Origin: LMUY01 sp964235495
GTDB lineage: Bacteria; Pseudomonadota; Alphaproteobacteria; Acetobacterales; Acetobacteraceae
DNA length: 64,000 nt
Reading direction: 5' to 3'
Assembly: GCA_964235495.1 (NCBI GenBank)
Contig: CAXSAX010000010.1
Location: 34,173-98,172 of the forward strand
A program made the translations under genes and the position numbers. The notes under the pieces were generated by a model. That model had not been told where the DNA came from, did not search any database, and was given only the letters and a program-made list of their open reading frames with translations. Positions 34,060 through 42,810 of this stretch are shown one piece after another. Position 1 is the first letter of the stretch; each line of letters begins with the position of its first letter.

Positions 34060-34692
34060 TCAGCCGGCCAAGCCGCGCGCCACCGCCTCCACCACGATCC
34101 GCAGCTGCCCGCGCAGCCCCTCCACCGGCAGGGCCGCCAGCTTCTCGTCCAGGCCGAGCGCCACCATGCCGTGCACGGCAGAGAACAAGCTGCGGGCGAG
34201 CCGGCCCCGCTCCTCCTCCGGCAGCCCCGGCAGCAGCGCCGCGAGCGGCGGCTCGATGTGCGAGAACGCCGCCCCCTGCCGCTCGACATACCAGGACGGC
34301 ACCGGCTGCCCCGGCGGCATGCGGTGCTGGAACAGCGCGGTCCAGCGCTGCCGGTTGGCCGCCGCGTAGCCGAGATAGCACAGCGCCAGCTGCACCAGGC
34401 GCTCCGCCGGGTCAGCCCCGGGCGCCACCCGGCCCATCGCCGCGTCGATCGCCTCCAGGGTGCGGCCGTTCACCGCCAGCGCCAGCGCATCGAGGTCGGG
34501 GAAGATGCCATAGATCGCCCCCACCGAGCACCCGGCGGCCTCCGCCAAGGTCCGCGCCCGCAGGCTGGCCAACCCGGCCGCCGCCATCGCCGCCTCCGCC
34601 GCGGCCAGCAGCCGGCCATGCAGGTCCTGATGCCGCACGGCCGTCGCGGGACGGTGCGGACGGGATTCCATCTCGTCTGGGATGGTGCTCAT
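34060..34692 (-). CDS. TetR/AcrR-family transcriptional regulator
   Basis: A 210-residue TetR-type repressor. The N-terminal helix-turn-helix is at about residues 22-70: ARTLAEAAGCSVGAIYGIFP, with the Tyr in the recognition helix. The C-terminal ligand domain is the DUF/TetR_C type (ALFQHRMPPGQPVPSWY). I chose ATG 34692, preceded by GAGGGG 10 bases upstream; ATG 34671 is an alternative, and the frame up to 34968 overlaps the GNAT gene and is not used. It follows GNAT by 17 bases on the same strand. It converges on the LplT-PlsC-AAS gene, whose upstream operators it probably binds; a fatty-acyl ligand would make sense. Confidence 0.88.
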   Translation of the reverse strand: MSTIPDEMESRPHRPATAVRHQDLHGRLLAAAEAAMAAAGLASLRARTLAEAAGCSVGAIYGIFPDLDALALAVNGRTLEAIDAAMGRVAPGADPAERLVQLALCYLGYAAANRQRWTALFQHRMPPGQPVPSWYVERQGAAFSHIEPPLAALLPGLPEEERGRLARSLFSAVHGMVALGLDEKLAALPVEGLRGQLRIVVEAVARGLAG

Positions 34693-34709
34693 GATCGCCG
34701 GCCCCCTCG

Positions 34710-35132
34710 TTACACCAGCCGCTTGAGGAAGAAGATGCGGTCGTGCCCGGGCGGGTAGCCGGCGATGCGGCCGAACTCCTCGAAGCCCAGCTTGGGATAG
34801 AACCAGGGCGCCTGGAACGTAAACGTGTCGAGCCAGATGGCTCCGCAGCCGCGGCGGCGCGCCTCGGCTTCGGCCAGCGCCATCACCCGGCGGCCCATCC
34901 CGCCGCCCCGCGCCTCGCCCAGGGCGAGCATCTGCACATGCAGCACGCCGTGCCAGGTGGAGCCCCACAGCCCGCCGACGATGCCGCCCGCCGGGTCCCG
35001 CACGGTGACGGCGAGCGGGGCACGGTCGCCCTCGCCCACCGCCGCGGTGTTGTGGGCGACCAGCGCCTGCGCCACCGCCTCGTGGATGGCCTCGTCGGGC
35101 GCGGGCTCCAGGGTCGTGGTCCAGCGCGTCAT
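34710..35132 (-). CDS. GNAT-family N-acetyltransferase
   Basis: A 140-residue acetyl-CoA-dependent N-acetyltransferase. The acetyl-CoA loop is seen as ARGGGMGRRVMALAEAEARR (the R/Q-x-x-G-x-G/A motif), and the C-terminal beta-alpha part FYPKLGFEEFGRIAGYPPGH followed by FFLKRLV is characteristic of small GNAT enzymes. The start at ATG 35132 gives a normal length; the frame extending to 35429 is not supported. Substrate unknown. It is the first gene of a pair with the TetR regulator, so it may belong to the same regulon. Confidence 0.88.
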   Translation of the reverse strand: MTRWTTTLEPAPDEAIHEAVAQALVAHNTAAVGEGDRAPLAVTVRDPAGGIVGGLWGSTWHGVLHVQMLALGEARGGGMGRRVMALAEAEARRRGCGAIWLDTFTFQAPWFYPKLGFEEFGRIAGYPPGHDRIFFLKRLV

Positions 35133-35203
35133 GGCGGATGTTGTTCCATAAGGAGGGGGACGGTTAGGATGAGGCCAGCACGCCTGCAAATGGAAGCGAG
35201 AGC

Positions 35204-36685
35204 ATGGTTCGGCGCGGTTTGGCGGCTCTCTGCGTGACTCCAGGGCTTGCCTGCCAGCTTGGCCCCGCCAATGCCGCACCCGCAACGCCCGAACCGCCCC
35301 CGAGCGCCACGGGAGCCGACCCTGCCGACTGGCCGACGCTGGCCGTGGCCGACCTGCACGCCATGCACGACCTGATCCGCGACAACCATCCAGGGCCGGT
35401 CGATGCGGACAACCCACAGTTCGGCGCATGGCTGGAGCAAGGCGTGGCGGAGGCGCTGCCGCTGGCGGAAGCGGCCCACTCGCGCAGCGCCTACGACTAT
35501 GCCCTGCGCGTCTATGCCAACGGGTTCGCCGACGGGCATCTCGGCGTGCGGTTCCCGCCGCGGGATACCAGCCTCTGGCCCGGCTTCCTCACCACGACGG
35601 ACGCCCACGGGGTGACCCGCGTGAGCGTGACGCCGCCGGGCGCTCCGGCCCCGCCCGGGGCGACGTTGCTCGGCTGCGACGGCGAGGACGTGGCGGCCCT
35701 GCTGCACCGCCGGGTGCAGCGCCCGCTGGCCAACCCGGCCATTCCGCAGAAGCTCGGCCTGCTGTCTCCGTGGCTCATGGTTGCTGCGGATGACGCTGCG
35801 CCGCCCTTCGCGCGATGCCGGTTCGACGAGGCCGGGGCCGAACGGGAGGTTGACCTGCGATGGCAGCCGATCCCGCAAGCGGCGCTTCAGCAGCGGATCA
35901 CGGAGGCGCAAGGCATCCCGCGTCCGCCGCTCGGCCTGCGGGAGGTCGCGGGCGTGTGGTTCGTGTCGCTGCCGTCGTTCCAGTGGACCGGGGCTGACCT
36001 GGCTCCGATGCAGGCGTTCCTGACGGATCTCAACTAGCGCGCTGCCCAGCTGCATCAGGCTCGCCATATCCTGATCGACCTTCGCGGCAATGATGGCGGC
36101 TCAAGCCTGTGGGGCGAGGAGGTCGCCAGCGCGCTGTGGGGACGCGATCACATGCAGGCTGCGTCGGCCTCCCTCGATTGGACTGTCGAGTGGCGCGTGT
36201 CCCAGCGCAACGCAGCTGCGATGCAGTCCAATGCGGCAATGTTCCGTGCGGCGGGCCAGGCCGAGGCGGCTGAGGAGAGCAGCGCCCTCGCGGCGAAGAT
36301 GACTGCCCTGAGCGGAACGGGAACCGCGCTGCTGCCCGCCCCGGAGCCAGTTGGGCCAGCACCGGAGCCGTTCCCCTCGCCGTTCCGGCATCCCGTTTAC
36401 GTGCTGACCAACCCGCACTGCGCGAGCGCCTGCCTGGACTTCATGGACCTGCTGCATCGCCTGCCCGGCATGATGCAGGCCGGGCTGCCGACCTCGGCGG
36501 ACACGACTTACATGGACCTGGCCTTTGCGCCGCTGCCGAGCGGGCAGGCGACGCTGGCCTATGCCATGAAGGTCTACCGCAACCGGGCGAGGCGGAACAA
36601 CGAATGGTACGACCCGGCCATCCCCTGGTCCGGCGGTGCCATGACGGACGAGGCGGTGGCCGCATGGATCGCCTCGCTGCCCTGA
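35204..36685 (+). pseudogene. S41-type peptidase-like exported protein, interrupted by in-frame TAG
   Basis: Two frame-matched halves separated by a TAG at 36035-36037. Before it: signal-like N-terminus (MVRRGLAALCVTPGLACQLG), then PGPVDADNPQFGAWLEQGV and a PDZ-like central domain. After it, in the same frame: ARHILIDLRGNDGGSSLWGE, the S41/CPBP C-terminal protease motif, and NPHCASACLDFMDLLHRL with a candidate catalytic Ser. No other frame problem is visible, and the second half has no start near the break, so a single nonsense change or a sequencing error best explains it. A read-through (amber) product cannot be excluded. Function: secreted peptidase-like. Confidence 0.8.
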
Positions 36686-36695
36686 TGCCGCGCCC

Positions 36696-36980
36696 TCACA
36701 TCCCCAGCGCGCGCCGGTACACGTCCAGCAGGCTCTCCTGCTCCTCCACCTCCGCCGGCTCCTGCTTGCGGATGCGGACGATGGCGCGGATCACCTTCAC
36801 GTCGAACCCGGCGGACTTGGCCTCCGAGTAGATGTCCTTGATGTCGCTGCCCAGCGCCTTGCGCTCCTCCTCCAGCCGCTCGATCCGCTCGATGATGCTG
36901 CGCAGCCGGTCGGCCGCGATGCCGCCCACGCCGCTCTCCGTTGTCGGGCCGTCCTCTTCCGCCACCGCCGCCTTCGCCAT
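36696..36980 (-). CDS. GapR-family nucleoid-associated protein (DUF2312)
   Basis: A 94-residue protein of the DUF2312 family, whose characterised member is Caulobacter GapR, an AT-rich/overtwisted DNA-binding nucleoid protein that acts with replication and topoisomerases. Diagnostic blocks: LRSIIERIERLEEERKALGS (coiled helix), DIKDIYSEAKSAGFDVKVIR and AIVRIRKQEPAE. The N-terminal 15 residues are an acidic tail. The start is ATG 36980. Family restricted mostly to alphaproteobacteria, which supports the taxonomic placement. Confidence 0.92.
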   Translation of the reverse strand: MAKAAVAEEDGPTTESGVGGIAADRLRSIIERIERLEEERKALGSDIKDIYSEAKSAGFDVKVIRAIVRIRKQEPAEVEEQESLLDVYRRALGM

Positions 36981-37096
36981 CACCGTTCCCGTCCGTGCAA
37001 GGCGGCGGGGGTAGCCGCCGGGCGGCGCTCGGTCAACGGGTGGCCGGCCGCTGCCATCCTGCTGTAGCATCGCCCGGCAAGCCACGGAGTCCCCGC

Positions 37097-38257
37097 ATGT
37101 CCGCCATCGACCGTATCCGGGGCTACCAAGACGAGCTGGCCGGCTTCCGCCACGACCTGCACGCCCACCCGGAGCTGGGGCTGGCGGAGCACCGCACCGC
37201 GGAGCGGGTGGCCGCCGCCCTCGAGTCGCTCGGCATCGAGGCGCATCGCGGGGTGGGCGGCACCGGCGTGGTGGGCGTGCTGCGCGCCGGCAACGGAGCG
37301 GGACGAATCGGCCTGCGGGCGGACATGGACGCGCTGCCGATCCTGGAAGCCACCAGCCTGCCCTACCGCAGCGCCACCCCCGGCGCCATGCACGCATGCG
37401 GCCATGACGGGCACACCACCATGCTGCTGGGCGCGGCGCGCCACCTGGCCGAGACGCGGGCGTTCGACGGCACCGTCCACCTCATCTTCCAGCCCGGCGA
37501 GGAGGGCATGGGCGGCGCGCTGGCCATGCTGGCGGACGGGCTGTTCGACCGCTTCCCGTGCGACGCCGTGTTCGGCATGCACAACCGGCCCGGCATGGCG
37601 GTGGGCCAGTATGCCATCTGCCCCGGCCCCGCCATGGCCGGTGGCGCGTTCTTCGACATCCGGGTCGAGGGCCGCGGCGCCCATGCCGCCCACCCGGAGC
37701 ACGGCATCGACCCGGTGCTGGCCGCCTGCCACATCGGCGCGGCGCTGCAATCGGTGGTGGCGCGCAACGTCTCCGCCCTGGACGCGGCGGTGCTGAGCGT
37801 CACCCGCATTGCCAGCGGGGACGCCTACAACGTGGTGCCGCAATCGGCCGTCCTGTCCGGCACGGCGCGCGCGTTCAAGCCGGAGGTGATGGACCGGCTG
37901 GAGGAGCGGCTGCGCCGGGTGGCGGAGGGCGTGGCCGCCGGGTTCGGGGCGACGGCCGCGGTGGAGTTCCGCCGCATCTTCGCCCCGCTCGACAACGTTC
38001 CCGCCCTGGCGGCCGAGTACGCGGACGCCGCGGCGGCGCTGGTGGGCGAGGCGGCGGTGGACCGGCGCAAGGGGCCGAGCATGGGCTCGGAGGACTTCTC
38101 CTCGATGCTGCAGCGCGTGCCGGGCGCCTACATCCTGGTCGGCAACGGCGAGAGCGCCGCGCTGCACAACCCGGCCTACGACTTCAACGATGCAGCGATC
38201 CCGTTCGGGGCGGGGCTGTATGCGGCCGTCGTGGAGCGGAGGCTGGCGAAGCAGTAA
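37097..38257 (+). CDS. M20-family amidohydrolase (N-acyl-amino-acid hydrolase type)
   Basis: Cytoplasmic zinc amidohydrolase of the hippurate/N-acetyl-amino acid type (386 aa). The motif MHACGHDGHTTMLLG near residue 99 carries the metal-binding Cys/His/Asp, and FQPGEEGMGGALAML carries the catalytic Glu. Metal His lies in VEGRGAHAAHPEHGIDP, and PSMGSEDFSSML near the C-terminus completes the family. The start ATG 37097 follows no clear ribosome site. The substrate is not fixed: N-acyl amino acids, hippurate or indole-3-acetyl amino acids are all seen in this family. It is divergent from the GapR gene. Confidence 0.93.
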   Translation: MSAIDRIRGYQDELAGFRHDLHAHPELGLAEHRTAERVAAALESLGIEAHRGVGGTGVVGVLRAGNGAGRIGLRADMDALPILEATSLPYRSATPGAMHACGHDGHTTMLLGAARHLAETRAFDGTVHLIFQPGEEGMGGALAMLADGLFDRFPCDAVFGMHNRPGMAVGQYAICPGPAMAGGAFFDIRVEGRGAHAAHPEHGIDPVLAACHIGAALQSVVARNVSALDAAVLSVTRIASGDAYNVVPQSAVLSGTARAFKPEVMDRLEERLRRVAEGVAAGFGATAAVEFRRIFAPLDNVPALAAEYADAAAALVGEAAVDRRKGPSMGSEDFSSMLQRVPGAYILVGNGESAALHNPAYDFNDAAIPFGAGLYAAVVERRLAKQ

Positions 38258-38426
38258 GCGCGGGGCGCTGCCCCGAACCCCACCTCCGTGGGCATTCCAC
38301 TCGCCCAAAGAAGGGCGATCGGAACCTTGGCCCACTCCGCCAGAGGACGAAGTCCTCTGGACACCTGGATCATAGCACCAGGGGTCAAGGGGACCTCGTC
38401 CGCTTGCGGGTGCAGGGAGCGCCCTG
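38258..38426 (+). repeat. Dispersed composite repeat, copy 3
   Basis: The most complete copy: GGGGCGCTGCCCC palindrome, the ATTCCACTCGCC module with the CGGAACCTTG.CCCACTCCGCC part, the core CAGAGGAC GAA GTCCTCTG plus GACACCTG at 38341-38367, then AAGGGGAC. The final palindrome (GCAGGG AGC GCCCTGC) is imperfect. It fills the space between the M20 gene stop and the convergent hypothetical gene, as do copies 1 and 2 between other convergent genes. Confidence 0.85.
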
Positions 38427-39164
38427 CTACTGCGCCGTCACCTCCACCCGCATCGCCGTCAGCGGCCGCTGCTCCGCCGCGCAGTCCTCGCCCGCGCCCA
38501 CCGGCCCCACCACCCCGCCCCCGGCGAAGCTGCCAAAGGCCCGGCACGCGCCCGCCCCGGCCAGCCGCAGCCGGAACCCGAGCAGCGGCAGCCGCAGCCC
38601 GCGGCTGCCGCAGAACGCCCCGGCGGGAAACCACGGCGTGCGCCAGTCCGCCCCCATGATGCCCTGGTACTCCAGCCCGGCCGCCTCCATCCCCGGCGGC
38701 GGCGCGATGCTGAAGCCCTCGATGCACAGCACGCCGTCCCGATCGCCGAGCCATTCGCCGGCCGCCCCCGTGCGGTCGCCCTGGCCCTCCAAATGCACCA
38801 GCAGCGCAGTGGCGGCGGCCGGCGGCGGCGGCGGCTCGGGGGTGAGCAGGGCGCGGAACTGCACCTCCGGCAAGGCCGCCGCGTCGCCGGACTGGTACAG
38901 CGTCAGCACCGCGCCGGCCTGGCCGCCCACCACCAGCACGTGGGCGGCCGTGGTGTGGCGGGACAGCCAGCCGCCCTCCGGCAGGGTGGACACGGAGCAG
39001 CGGCCGGGCTGGTCGGGGGCGGCCACCGGCTCCAGCCGGGCGCAGGGCAGCGGCAGCCCGGTGCCGGCCACCGCCTCGCCCGCGCCGCGGAACTCGATGG
39101 CGTAGAGCCCCGGGTTGAAGATCAGGAAGGTGGCGCTGGAGGCGATGCGCGGGTCGCTGTTCAT
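38427..39164 (-). CDS. Hypothetical protein
   Basis: A 245-residue protein that I do not recognise. It is Gly/Ala/Pro-rich, has no signal peptide or clear membrane span, and shows beta-rich stretches such as ATFLIFNPGLYAIEFRG and VLVVGGQAGAVLTLYQ. Six or more cysteines are spread along it. The start ATG 39164 (MNSDPRIASS) is preferred; a longer frame to 39227 overlaps the upstream region without support. The stop is next to repeat copy 3. Codon use resembles the neighbourhood, so it looks native. Role unknown; perhaps a carbohydrate-binding or structural protein. Confidence 0.6.
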   Translation of the reverse strand: MNSDPRIASSATFLIFNPGLYAIEFRGAGEAVAGTGLPLPCARLEPVAAPDQPGRCSVSTLPEGGWLSRHTTAAHVLVVGGQAGAVLTLYQSGDAAALPEVQFRALLTPEPPPPPAAATALLVHLEGQGDRTGAAGEWLGDRDGVLCIEGFSIAPPPGMEAAGLEYQGIMGADWRTPWFPAGAFCGSRGLRLPLLGFRLRLAGAGACRAFGSFAGGGVVGPVGAGEDCAAEQRPLTAMRVEVTAQ

Positions 39165-39230
39165 GGGCAGGTCGTCCCGGTCTATGGTGGGGCAGCCCCG
39201 CTCCATCCCACTGAAACGGACCTCCACGCC

Positions 39231-39854
39231 ATGACAAACTCACACCCCGCCCTGGCCTCGCGCGCCGCCCTGGCCCTCGCCGCGACCCTGTCGCTCGCCG
39301 GCCCCGCCCGCGCGCAGGCGCCGCAAACCCGGCTGCGCGCCACCATCGAGGCGGTGGACGGGGACACCCTGCGGCTGAAGGAGCGCAACGGGCAGACCCT
39401 GGCCGTCATGCTGGCGCCGGACAGCAAGGTGGTGGGCGTGAGCAACGGCGCCATCGGCGACATCAAGCCCGGCAGCTTCATCGGCTCCGCCGCCGTGCCG
39501 CAGCCGGACGGCACGCTCAAGGCGCTGGAGGTGCACGTGTTCCCGCCCAGCATGAACGGCGTCGGCGAGGGCAGCTACGCCTGGGACCTGACGCCGGGCA
39601 GCACCATGACCAACGGCACCGTCAGCGACTTGGTGGCCGTCCACGGCCGCACCATGACCGTCAAGTACAGCGGCGGCGGCGAGAAGACGATCACCGTGCC
39701 GGAGGACGTGCCGATCGTCAGCCTGGCGCCGACCGACCGCGCGCCCCTCGTGGCCGGCGCGCACGTGGTGCTGGCGCCGGTGAAGGGCGCGGACGGCACG
39801 CTGACCGCCAGCCGCATCAACGTCGGGCTGGACGGCCTCGTGCCGCCGATGTGA
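39231..39854 (+). CDS. Exported protein with DUF5666-like beta domain
   Basis: A 207-residue periplasmic protein. Signal peptide SRAALALAATLSLAGPARAQA with an ARA-Q type cleavage site near residue 29. The rest is a beta-rich fold: LRATIEAVDGDTLRLKERNG, then DIKPGSFIGSAAVPQPDGTL, then a second similar module SDLVAVHGRTMTVKYSGGGE. Such OB-like domains are called DUF5666 in part of the databases; function unknown, possibly metal or carbohydrate binding. It overlaps the next gene by 4 bases (GTGA), but the functional link between the two is not obvious. Confidence 0.75.
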   Translation: MTNSHPALASRAALALAATLSLAGPARAQAPQTRLRATIEAVDGDTLRLKERNGQTLAVMLAPDSKVVGVSNGAIGDIKPGSFIGSAAVPQPDGTLKALEVHVFPPSMNGVGEGSYAWDLTPGSTMTNGTVSDLVAVHGRTMTVKYSGGGEKTITVPEDVPIVSLAPTDRAPLVAGAHVVLAPVKGADGTLTASRINVGLDGLVPPM

Positions 39855-40531
39855 CGCCGGCCAGCCGCGCCGCCCTGCTCCGCGCCGCCCCGCCCATCCT
39901 GTTCCAGGACGCCCGCTTCGCCGTGCTGGACAAGCCGGCCGGCCTGCCCGTGCACCCGGGGCCGCGCGCCGCGGCCAGCGTGGAGGACTGGTTCCCCGCG
40001 CTGTCCCGCCGGCGCGACGGGCCATGGCTGGCGCACCGGCTGGACGCCGACACCGCCGGGTGCCTGGTGGTCGCGCTGCGCCGGGCCGCGCTGCAGCAGG
40101 CCCAGGTGGCGTTCAGCACGGGGCAGGCCGGCAAGACCTACTGGGCGGTGGTGCAAGGCGGCCCACAGGCGGAGGGGGGCCGGGTGGAGGCGGCGCTCGC
40201 CAAGCGGTCCGGCCCGTCCGGCTGGCGCATGGCGGCAGACCCGGCGGGCCTCGCCGCGGCCACCGACTGGCGCGTGCGCGGCCGGGCGGACGGGATGGCA
40301 TGGCTGGAGCTGCACCCCCGCACCGGGCGCACCCACCAGGTCCGCGTGCACTGCGCCCTGCTCGGCTGCCCCGTGCTGGGCGACCCGGTATACGGGCCCG
40401 GCGGCGACGGTGGCCCGCTGCACCTGCTCGCCCGCGCCATCGCCCTGCCGCTCGACCCGGCGCTGCACGCCACCGCGCCGCCGCCGCCGCATATGCTGGC
40501 CGCCCTGCGCGCCTGCGGCTTCAGGCCGTGA
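39851..40531 (+). CDS. RluA-family RNA pseudouridine synthase
   Basis: Converts uridine to pseudouridine in rRNA or tRNA. 226 residues, with the conserved AHRLDADTAG motif (catalytic Asp65), the early FAVLDKPAGLPVHPGP block and the late LHPRTGRTHQVRVHCALLG block of the RluA family. No N-terminal S4 domain is present, so it is closer to RluA/RluC-short or TruC-like forms. The start is GTG 39851 overlapping the upstream stop. The last 11 bases overlap the convergent rmlD. Confidence 0.92.
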   Translation: MTPASRAALLRAAPPILFQDARFAVLDKPAGLPVHPGPRAAASVEDWFPALSRRRDGPWLAHRLDADTAGCLVVALRRAALQQAQVAFSTGQAGKTYWAVVQGGPQAEGGRVEAALAKRSGPSGWRMAADPAGLAAATDWRVRGRADGMAWLELHPRTGRTHQVRVHCALLGCPVLGDPVYGPGGDGGPLHLLARAIALPLDPALHATAPPPPHMLAALRACGFRP

Positions 40532-41384
40532 CGATGGCGGCCACCGTGCGGTCCAGGCTCGGCCGCCAGGGCGGCAGACTCACGCCGAACACCCGCTCCA
40601 GCTTGGCGCAGTCCAGCCGCGAGTCCGGCGGGCGGCGGGCGGGGGTGGGCCAGTCCGCGGTGGCGATGGCCGTCACCACCGGCATCGGCCGGCCATGCCG
40701 CGCCGCCGCCTCGAACGCCGCCACCGCCAGGCCGTGCCAGGTGGTGCTGCCGGACCCGGCGGCGTGGAACACCCCGCGGTAGCCGGGCTGCCAGCCGGCC
40801 GCGATCCGCGCGGCCACCGCCAGGATCGCGTCCGCCAGGTCCCCGGCGTTGGTGGGGCAGCCCTGCTGGTCGCCCACCACGCGCAGCGCGCTGGTCTTCT
40901 GCGCCGCCCCCAGCATGGTGCGGACGAAGTTCTTGCCCGCCGCGGCATAGACCCACGAGGTGCGCAACACGGCGGCGCGCTCGCACAGCTCCAGCACCGC
41001 CGCCTCGCCGGCCAGCTTGGTGCGGCCGTACGCGCCGGTGGGGGAGGTGGGGTCGTCCTCCCGGTATGGCGCGCACTTCAGCCCGTCGAACACGTAGTCG
41101 GTCGAGAGATGGATCAGCGGGATGCCGGCGGCGGCGCAGAGCCGGGCCAGCTGCGCCGGGCCGTCGCGGTTGGCGCGGGCGGCGGCCTCCGGCTGCTGCT
41201 CCGCCGCGTCCACCGCCGTCCAGGCCGCCGCGTTCACCACGAGGCTCGGGCGGTGGCGGCGAAACGCCGCCTCGACCGTCTCCGGCCGGTCGAAGTCGAA
41301 CTCCGGGCGGCCCACCCGCGCCAGGGCGGCCCGCTGCGCCAGCTCGGTGGCGACCTGCCCGGCGCCGCCGGTGACGAGGATCAT
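40521..41384 (-). CDS. rmlD: dTDP-4-dehydrorhamnose reductase
   Basis: Last step of dTDP-L-rhamnose synthesis, NADPH-dependent reduction. 287 residues with the nucleotide motif TGGAGQVA at the N-terminus, STDYVFDG (about residue 95) and YGRTKLAGE (Tyr-x3-Lys). The start is ATG 41384, and it overlaps the end of rmlC by 4 bases. The minus-strand operon order is rmlB-rmlA-rmlC-rmlD, all with 4-bp overlaps. Rhamnose made here probably feeds the exopolysaccharide or LPS glycans. Confidence 0.96.
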   Translation of the reverse strand: MILVTGGAGQVATELAQRAALARVGRPEFDFDRPETVEAAFRRHRPSLVVNAAAWTAVDAAEQQPEAAARANRDGPAQLARLCAAAGIPLIHLSTDYVFDGLKCAPYREDDPTSPTGAYGRTKLAGEAAVLELCERAAVLRTSWVYAAAGKNFVRTMLGAAQKTSALRVVGDQQGCPTNAGDLADAILAVAARIAAGWQPGYRGVFHAAGSGSTTWHGLAVAAFEAAARHGRPMPVVTAIATADWPTPARRPPDSRLDCAKLERVFGVSLPPWRPSLDRTVAAIVTA

Positions 41385-41938
41385 GTCGTGAACCAGTCGG
41401 GCATCTCGGCCCAGCGCGGCAGCGCCTTGTCCTTGTCCGACAGCTGCACCTCCGCCGCCGGCACCGGCCAGGGCAGCGCCAGGTCCGGGTCGTCCCACTG
41501 GATGCCGCGCTCGGAGGCGCGGTCGTACGGCGCGGTGGTCTTGTAGATGACCTCCGTGTCCGGTTCGAGCGTGCAGAAGCCGTGCAGGAAGCCCGGCGGC
41601 ACCCAGAGCTGCCGCCAGTTGGCCGCGCTCAGCTCGGCGGCCACATGCTGCCCGAAGCTCGGCGAGCCGCGGCGCGCGTCCACCGCCACGTCCCAGATGG
41701 CGCCGCGCGCCACCCGCACCAGCTTGCCCTGCGCGAACGGGGCCAATTGGCAGTGCAGCCCGCGCAGCACGCCGCGCGCCTGCGACATGCTGTGGTTGTC
41801 CTGCACGAAAGGCAGGTCGATGCCCGCCGCCGCCGTGCCGTGCGCCGTCCAGGTCTCGGAGAAGAAGCCGCGCGAGTCGCCGAAGCGCGCCGGGGCGAAC
41901 AGCACGACCTCCGGGATGGCCAGGCGCTCGAACGTCAT
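41381..41938 (-). CDS. rmlC: dTDP-4-dehydrorhamnose 3,5-epimerase
   Basis: Double epimerase converting dTDP-4-keto-6-deoxyglucose to dTDP-4-keto-rhamnose. A 185-residue cupin with GDSRGFFSETW at the N-terminal side, FVQDNHSMSQARGVLRGLH (catalytic His region), GAIWDVAVDARRGSP, and LWVPPGFLHGFCTLE. Length and motifs are normal. It overlaps rmlA by 4 bases (start ATG 41938) and rmlD by 4 bases. Confidence 0.97.
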   Translation of the reverse strand: MTFERLAIPEVVLFAPARFGDSRGFFSETWTAHGTAAAGIDLPFVQDNHSMSQARGVLRGLHCQLAPFAQGKLVRVARGAIWDVAVDARRGSPSFGQHVAAELSAANWRQLWVPPGFLHGFCTLEPDTEVIYKTTAPYDRASERGIQWDDPDLALPWPVPAAEVQLSDKDKALPRWAEMPDWFTT

Positions 41939-42810
41939 GCGTGCACCCCGTCGGCCAGTTCCAGCAGCAGCCGGCCCAATTCGGTCTTGCGCAGCGCCAG
42001 CGCCCGCTCCCGCAGGGTGGGCGCGTCGATGTAGCCCATGCGGAACGCGACCTCCTCCGGGCAGCCGACCAGCATGCCCTGGCGGGACTGGATGGTCTGC
42101 ACGAAGGTGGCCGCCTGCAGCAGGCTGTCCGGCGTGCCGGCGTCGAGCCAGGCGCAGCCGCGGCCGAGCCGCTCCACCGCCAGTTCACCGGCGTCCAGGT
42201 AGATGCGGTTCAGGTCGGTGATCTCCAGCTCGCCACGAGAGGAAGGGCGGATGCGGCGGGCGTATTCCGTCACCCGGTGGTCATAGAAATACAGCCCGAT
42301 CACCGCCCAGTTGGACAGCGGCGCGGTCGGCTTCTCGACGATCTCCGTCGCCCGCCCCTCGCCGTCGAACGAGACGACGCCGTAGCGCTCCGGGTCGCGC
42401 ACCTGGTAGGCGAACACGGTGGCGCCGCGCTGCCGCCGGGCGGTCGCCTGGAAGGTCTGGCTGAGGTGGTCGCCGAAGATCATGTTGTCGCCCAGCACCA
42501 GCGCGCAGGCCTCGCCCCCCAGCCACTCCGCGCCGATCAGGAACGCCTGCGCCAGCCCGTCCGGGCGGGGCTGCTCGGCGTAGCTGAACCGGCAGCCAAG
42601 GTGGGAGCCGTCGCCCAGCAGCCGCTCGAACATGGGCAGATCGATCGGGGTGGAGATGATCAGGATGTCCCGGATGCCGGCCAGCATCAGGATGGAGAGC
42701 GGGTAGTACGCCATCGGCTTGTCGTACACCGGCAGCAGCTGCTTGGAGGCGGCCAGCGTCATCGGGTGCAGCCGGGTGCCGGAGCCGCCGGCGAGCAGGA
42801 TGCCCTTCAC
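41935..42810 (-). CDS. rmlA: Glucose-1-phosphate thymidylyltransferase
   Basis: First step: makes dTDP-glucose from dTTP and glucose-1-phosphate. 291 residues with GILLAGGSGTRLHPMT at the start (nucleotide-binding signature), YDKPMAYYPLS, ALVLGDNMIFGD and AWLDAGTPDSLLQA. GTG 42810 is the start; it overlaps the rmlB stop by 4 bases (GTGA). The frame continuing to 42888 is not supported. Confidence 0.97.
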   Translation of the reverse strand: MKGILLAGGSGTRLHPMTLAASKQLLPVYDKPMAYYPLSILMLAGIRDILIISTPIDLPMFERLLGDGSHLGCRFSYAEQPRPDGLAQAFLIGAEWLGGEACALVLGDNMIFGDHLSQTFQATARRQRGATVFAYQVRDPERYGVVSFDGEGRATEIVEKPTAPLSNWAVIGLYFYDHRVTEYARRIRPSSRGELEITDLNRIYLDAGELAVERLGRGCAWLDAGTPDSLLQAATFVQTIQSRQGMLVGCPEEVAFRMGYIDAPTLRERALALRKTELGRLLLELADGVHA

